DNA from: Hericium rajendrae
Taxonomy: Eukaryota; Basidiomycota; Agaricomycetes; Russulales; Hericiaceae
Direction of reading: 5' to 3'
NCBI GenBank assembly: GCA_033439255.1
Contig: CM065878.1
Location: 496,001-560,000 of the forward strand
Length of the DNA stretch: 64,000 nt
In this document: positions 58,584-64,000 of the stretch, piece after piece
Layout of the letters: each line of letters begins with the position of its first letter
How positions within the stretch are numbered: position 1 is the stretch's first letter
Program-made: the position numbers and the translations under genes
Notes under the pieces: generated by a model
Told to the model about the DNA's origin: nothing
The model's database searches: none
What the model saw: only the letters and a program-made list of their open reading frames with translations

Positions 58584-58616
58584 GAGAGTATCGCTCGTCG
58601 AACCAGCGATACTCTC
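58584..58616. repeat. GAGAGTATCGCT hairpin of element B
   Basis: Perfect 12-bp arms GAGAGTATCGCT and AGCGATACTCTC around 9 nt, the best preserved of four copies. Followed by CTAGATTAGTACG. On the minus strand GTACTAATCTAG resembles a branch site and acceptor of an intron whose donor is GGTAAGTA at about 58652-58659, preceded by ATGCCGAGGGCCTCAAAG. Confidence 0.85.
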
Positions 58617-59042
58617 TAGATTAGTACGAATAGATGAATTGAGACTTTTTTTACTTACCTTTGAGGCCCTCGGCATCTGACTATCCTCCTCCGGTGTTCG
58701 ATCCGATGGGAGCGAGAAGAGGGATGGCGAACGGGCGAGACAGGGGAGTGAGGGTGGTAGGGACAAGACTGACTTTGACGCGCATTCGGTGCTTACAGCC
58801 ACCGAACGAGCGAAGCTACGTTGTTCGAGCTTTAACAAACCAAGTAAAATCGTAACAATTCAGAGAAAAAGAATACTATGATAGATCATACAGTAAACCA
58901 GAATTAATGAGGATTCTATGTATCTACTGCACCATGAATTGCTGAGCAGCAGCATCAACATAATAAAGTCTAGCGCCCAGTCTCTGATGCGACGCTCGGC
59001 AAGCGCCCGGCAACCACAAATCCCGGCTCCATCCGGGATTCG

Positions 59043-59050
59043 TATATAAG
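59043..59050 (+). promoter_or_regulatory. TATA promoter in element B
   Basis: CGTATATAAGGC followed by TTGCCTCTTGCTCTTTAAC, conserved with 45251 in element A. A donor (TTTAAG/GTAACC, 59172) and the tiny exon 59239-59259 follow. Confidence 0.6.
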
Positions 59051-59238
59051 GCTCGCGCGACGCACGTTGCCTCTTGCTCTTTAACTCCCACTGTCTCTTG
59101 CCACGTCGACACCTTCGTCGACGTGCTTTGCTTGCTCGTCATCATTCTTTACTTTGCTCGTTGTCTTTAAGGTAACCTTTCATTGTTTTTTCTTATTGCT
59201 CATACTAATACTAATATCTTTTAAGTTGTCTTTCAGAT

Positions 59239-59259
59239 TTCGCTTTTTGTTACTTTGGT
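59239..59259 (+). other. Conserved 21-nt exon-like segment
   Basis: TCTTTCAG / ATTTCGCTTTTT...CTTTG / GTAAGTTTTC; counterpart of 45561-45583. Both flanking splice signals are conserved between the two elements. Confidence 0.5.
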
Positions 59260-59855
59260 AAGTTTTCATGTGTTATCTTTATCTTTCAAGACTAATGTTT
59301 TTTTTTTACCTTTGATTACTTATCTTATCTTATCTTATCTTGTACTACTTATCTTATCTTATCTTATTTCTTACTTTCTTACTTATGTTTTTGCTTTTTA
59401 ATTAGTAGTAGTTTTCATGATATCAATATACTCTTAATGCATTGAAATAGTTTATACTTGTGTGATCATATGTTACTAATTCTGATATGACTGTAAAAAA
59501 TATTCATAGTTTCAACAGATTTTATTGCTTTAATATGATATTGAATATAGAATATGTAAGACACATATTAAATGTAAGATATATGAGACACATACTGAAT
59601 GTAGAATATATAAGACACATAAGCCTTATAGCTTTAATAGACACTTATAGCTTTCATAGCTAGCTAGACTATCATAGCTACATAGTTAGCTATCATAGCT
59701 ATCATAGCACTTCATAGCATCACCCTTTAGCTTCATAGCACTACATAGCATTCCCCTTTAGCTATGCTGGCTATAGAGAAAAGGGCAGTGCTATGGAACT
59801 ATGAAATCTATATAGACTTTATAGAGCTATGTACCACTTACACATTTATCTGATG

Positions 59856-60268
59856 AGTGGCGGACTTGCTCGCATTGTGCTGCTAAAGTCACACTGGTGT
59901 ACATGGATGCCTGGTGGAGCAGGGAGTCCCGAGGGAGCCAGAGGTGAGGCATAGCCAAGATTAGTCAGCAGACACCTTTGTAGCAGTAGCCATGTCTCCT
60001 GCACACTCATGCCATCCACCACCATCCCTCCTTGTGTGCTCGCTAGGGTGCTCCCATCGTGGTGATGAGAGTGTAATCTGAGTCATGATCAGCTTCACTT
60101 CGCTTTGCTCTGTTTCTTTTGCTGGTCCGTCTTAGGCAGCTCACACACCACACGAGTTTCCAAGAGTTCATGAGTTTCCACAAGTTTCCACAAGTTTACG
60201 AGTCCTACGAGTTTCTGCTTCCACAAGTCCTACAGGCACCTGATGTCTCCCACATGTCACTATCTTCC
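59856..60268. other. Junction between element B, split gag-like gene and Gypsy leader
   Basis: 59858-59945 on the minus strand may be the upstream part of the gene split by element B. An imperfect GAGTTTCCACAAGTTTCC repeat lies at 60150-60205. No clear LTR or primer-binding site was found before the Gypsy gag. Confidence 0.35.
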
Positions 60269-63200
60269 AACCATGTCAGACTTATTGAAAAATGCAGACA
60301 AGCCTCGCAATCACCTAGGGCAGTACACGAAAGTCCCAAAACATTACATGCATGCTGCTGCCCTATCACCATCACCTGATCCTGATTCACCCACTGCATC
60401 CAACTCATTGTTCAGCCTCGTCTCATGTCCAACCACTGCTGGCACTGCATCGGATGTAGTCGATAATGAATGGTTGAGCACCACATCAGATGACGCAGCC
60501 ATCCCTGGGGCATGGTCCACCCCCAGCTCATGCCTGATCATGCCTGTTCACCGTGTCAAGCCTCATGCCACAGGTGAGGCACTGGCACATCTGATCTTCC
60601 CATCAGCCTCCAGCAGTGAGGCAGAGGCAGCTGACAGTTCAAAGGCCAACAATTCAGAGGCAGAGGATACAAAAGCCAAAATAATTAATCTCTCATACCT
60701 TCCTCTGCCCAAGCCTATGCTCATGCTTCAACCTGCCAGGAAACACAGCATGAACTTCTTCCACCTTCTCATCCCTGCTGCCAGCCCCTGTTCCATACCA
60801 GTTCAGGCCTCCTATCCGATCATGCTCAGCAAATTCTGTCACCCTTTCAGAGGGGATGGCAAGGACAGCAAGGATGTACAAGACTTCATGTGCTTCTTCA
60901 AGCACCAGCTACGCACCATGACAGCGATCACCACAGATACCGAAAGACAAGCTCTGTTCTGCAAGCATCTCGCATCAGGGTCACACACAGATCGATGAAT
61001 GATGGCTCTTACCACCAAGGAGTTGGCCACATGGACAACATTCACAACCACATTCGAGGAGGAATGGCCGGTCACGATGGAGGCAGCAAAGACAAAGCAG
61101 GAGTTGCAGAGGAAGTTGCTGAGCATGACATTGCCAGAGAACCAGTTGGGGATGAAGACGACAGTTGGTGGGAAAGAGGTCTGGTCACACGTTGCCTGGG
61201 CTGACTGTCTCCTCATGATTGCTCGCAAGGGCAAGATGGCCAATACGGAGACCTGCATTTTCTTGGTGTGTGAGAAGATGCCCGACCTGCTCAAGCAGAA
61301 GGTTCCTGGTGATACCACATCATGGCAGGACTTCGTCAAGAAGGTGAAGGAGATCAACATTGACTACATTCGCGACGGGATCCAGTGCAAGGCAAAGGAC
61401 AACGCCCACCTCGATGCCCTCCAGCACCAGCTGGAAGCCCTGACCATGTCCTCGCAGATCTGCTCTCTGCCAGCAGCACCTCCTCAGTGCTTTGCATTGC
61501 CTTCATTTACCCCAACCCACATGGGAACCCACTTTTCTCCCACACAGTCCAGCCCAGCCACTGCCCCAAACCGTCCATTCGAGCACAAGCCCTTCACCCT
61601 GTGCATGCCGCTCACGGAGGAACAGAAGTCCACCCTTCGAGCCTGCCTAGACTCATTGCCACACCACGACACGACCCCCGCTGGTCAAGCAGTGTATGAA
61701 GCTCAAATTGCCACCTGGTTCACCACCCATGGCCAGACTGCATGAGTCTCTGAGGAGACTCCATTCCCACTGCATCCGGGAACAGCCCCCATCTGTTCCA
61801 CTGAGTGCTTTATCTGTGGGACACATGGACATTATGTGCATGAGTGCATCATCCAGAGAGGGGATCCTGCCGGTCTCCATCCTAAGGAGCATGCCTGGTG
61901 CAACATATGCATGAAGGAGCTCGGGCTGATCAATAAAGATAGTGGAACCGAGATCCACCTTGTCAGCTATGACAAGGAGGGTAATGAGGTGGATTGCAGT
62001 CGAGGCACCCACCAGGGAAATGGGAGTGGGTCATTTGCGTGAGAGAGAACCGAACGACCCCACTTACATTCTCTTATGCCCCACCTTCATTGGTCCTTGT
62101 GCACGAGGAGGCACTGTGCAAGGACTCACCTTCTAGCCCCATGGTTTTAGTAGATATCAGTTCTGTAGCGGTTCACGCTTCTGTCTCGGTCAATAATGAT
62201 GACATTGAACTCTATTCCATGGCGGCCACAACATCTACCCTTTCCCCAAGCATGGCCACTGTCCCTTTCATTCACGAACTTGTTATCCTCAGCCCTACAG
62301 ACAAGAAAGTGCGCATCTGCAGCCTGTTCAATGAAGGAGCTATGATCGGTGCCATGTGCTCCACCATCTTCGACAAGATCAAGCACCGTCTCACGGGCTG
62401 GACAGCATCAACAGGCATGCTGTGCATGGTGAATGGATCACGAGTCCCATCGGTTGCTACATGGCAAGGAACGATGGAACTTGATGGTGTCCATGTCCAA
62501 GGCGAGTTTGAGGTGTTCAACAGTGGAGGTGGCTGGGCATTCCTACTTGGAAAACCCATGCTGCATGTCTTTAATGCCATACACGATTATCGGACCGACA
62601 CCATGTGCATTTCCAACAACACGCAGACATCCATGCTTCATAACCAAGTCCATTCACCCCAAAACGACCACCTTCGAGCATTGTCGGGACTACTGCCCAT
62701 GGCAGATTGGAAACAGCGTGAACATTTGTCAGGGAGAAAGTTAAAGCCCCCCACAAGGCACGTTCACAAGCCCCGATCATCCCACCTTGACAGTGCTAAC
62801 ACCGTAGACATTGCAAACTCACATGCTCCTTCCCTCTTACAACCCACCACGAATCCCAACGATTCCCTCACGACAAGCACTGTTCCCAGTATGACTCCAC
62901 TTGATCGCAGAGAAATGGGTATAGCAGATGTGCAGGAAAGACAAACTCAGATGAACACATTGCACAGAGATGCACGGGGGGATGAGAAATCCCCCTTGAG
63001 GCGAGTCTCTTCCAGCTCAGATACTGTATCGCTGCCCATCGCTAATGCTCACTCCCCATGAGGGACTCCACTGGAGATGTTAACAGACACAACGTGCACG
63101 TCGCATTCCGTATCAGCTCGAATCATCGATGCAGTGACTGCGGTGCATGACGAGAAGCAGTGCACCACCAGAGTGTGCAAGAGGAGTGTCTCAGAGGGAA

Positions 63201-64000
63201 CCCAGCATGCAGCTATATGGGGGAGTGATGACAAGCTCCCCTCGAGGGAAGTCCAACCGACTCCAGCTACTCCCATCACCTCCATCCCCACTGATGTTAC
63301 GTGGCCACTAGAACCACAATTGCCTCCATCACTGCCTATCAATGAGATGTCTGTCACAGATGATGCGGCGATCTTCATGTGCCTCACCAATCCACACAAC
63401 CCGCAACGTGTCGAACAGCTTATCGACATCGGAACAGACCTCACGCCGCAAGAGCACAGTTCTGTCGAGGCTCTGATCACTGAATTTGCTGATTGTTTTG
63501 TGCTCTCACTCAGTGAAGTCAAGGTGGCAGATGGTGCAGTCCATCACCTGAACATACCCCCAGATGCTAAGTTCTCACTAAAACCAAGACAACGGCCGTT
63601 AACACCTCCCCAGCGGCAATATCTGGATAAGAAGATAGACAAAATGCTGGCAGCCAGCATCATTGAATCGGTCCACCTGTGCAGGTCAAAGCCATATCGC
63701 CGATGACACTTGCTCAAAAGGTGCATGAAGGTGGAGGGCTCAGTCTCGAGGAACTCCAACATCGCATTAATGATGAGTGCATCGCAGCAGGCCTCCCTTC
63801 CATGTTCGACATGCCACCATGCCCATCACCGTCTGATGCACAAGCACCCATGCCATCACCACCGCAGAAGTGGTGAGTATGCCAAAACTTCAATGAGGTC
63901 AACAAGGTGACTCCTATTGCCCCCATGCCACAAGGCAACATCTGCGCCAAGCAACAGTGGTTGAGTGGACACCGCTACCTTTTGGTGTTCAATTTCTTTG
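60269..64000 (+). pseudogene. Ty3/Gypsy retrotransposon gag-protease-reverse transcriptase, 5' part, decayed
   Basis: Gag opens at 60269 (MSDLLKNADKPRNHLGQY) and passes FRGDGKDSKDVQDFMCFFKH; a TGA near 60996 and a frame change lead to DLLKQKVPGDTTSWQDFVKK. A CCHC knuckle, CFICGTHGHYVHEC, is at 61806-61847. The protease region (61994-63061) has CSLFNEGAMIGAMC (Asn, AAT at 62330, where the catalytic Asp is expected), GEFEVFNSGGGWAFLLGKPM and NAIHDYRTDT. RT begins with EFADCFVLSLSEVKVADGAV, HHLNIPPDAKFSLKPRQRPL, TPPQRQYLDKKIDKML, then after a frame change LAQKVHEGGGLSLEELQHRI, PPQKW, a TGA stop (63874-63876), VCQNFNEVNKV and MPQGNICAKQQWLSGHRYLL. The catalytic RT motifs and integrase lie beyond the window. 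Confidence 0.85.

Larger units (their letters stand above)
57190..59855 (+). mobile_element. Nonautonomous element B (CATCAGAAAAAT ends, AG duplication)
   Basis: Ends CATCAGAAAAAT (57190) and, inverted, CATCAGATAAAT (to 59855); flanked by AG at 57188-57189 and 59856-59857. Same order of parts as element A: CTATCATAG-rich block (57220-57430), GC-rich array (57555-58575), hairpin 58584-58616, poly-T, conserved core CGGCAAGCGCCCGGCAA (about 58997), TATA, tiny exon, and a second CTATCATAG block (59620-59840). About 2.67 kb with no transposase. Frames of up to 290 codons in the array are stop-poor GC repeats. Confidence 0.82.

Noticed and set aside
57500-58624. Several long frames (up to 294 codons) on both strands
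   Set aside because: They fall in the GC-rich degenerate array of element B; all six frames are stop-poor and the products are repetitive Arg/Ala/Pro.

Overview
The window looks like a transposon-rich stretch of a basidiomycete nuclear genome, most likely an agaricomycete. The two intact genes have many short (52-74 nt) GT-AG introns with fungal branch sites. The mobile elements are the mix typical of mushrooms: a Plavaka (CACTA/EnSpm-like) transposase, a DUF6570-type Helitron, a SWIM-finger MULE, a Ty3/Gypsy element and a LINE tail. There are no rRNA genes, genuine tRNA genes or CRISPR arrays. All identifications come from reading translations and motifs; no database search was possible.

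Layout. 1-1870: GC-rich degenerate minisatellite arrays with conserved hairpins. 2330-3190: MULE transposase C-terminus. 3190-5730: unidentified decayed exons and minisatellites. 6230-8760: decayed Helitron with a small inserted repeat. 9541-15781 (-): an intact five-exon gene for a 1993-residue protein with two Ulp1-like (C48) domains, the first lacking the catalytic Cys. 16000-25740: repeat-rich intergenic DNA with two fold-back elements, an EF-3 remnant, an LTR-like unit and a TIR element. 25751-30575 (-): an intact 15-exon gene for a 1317-residue JmjC-like protein. 30816-31471: a MITE with identical 166-bp arms about 240 bp upstream of that gene. 32020-32313: a possible small gene. 33000-37700: mostly AT-rich, with a SINE, a MITE candidate and a LINE tail.

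37749-53810 is a 16,062-bp Plavaka element with perfect 35-bp terminal inverted repeats, a CA/CA target duplication, TCAGA-rich subterminal arrays, a split and stop-riddled transposase on the minus strand, and a plus-strand cargo gene, also decayed. Inside it lie a 158-bp satellite and, inserted in that satellite, nonautonomous element A (43238-46170, TT duplication). The Plavaka element sits against a PWP2 pseudogene (to about 54850). Then come an LTR, a gag-like gene (-) split by element B (57190-59855, AG duplication), and a Ty3/Gypsy gag-pro-RT (+) that runs off the window.

Elements A and B share CATC(A/T)G ends, 2-bp duplications, CTATCATAG-rich subterminal blocks, a GC-rich array, a GAGAGTATCGCT hairpin and a TATA promoter followed by a conserved tiny exon. 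They look like one undescribed nonautonomous family related in its termini to the Plavaka element. Premature stops across unrelated elements are mostly TGG to TGA/TAG or CGA to TGA, which suggests cytosine deamination or a RIP-like process, while the two host-like genes remain open.
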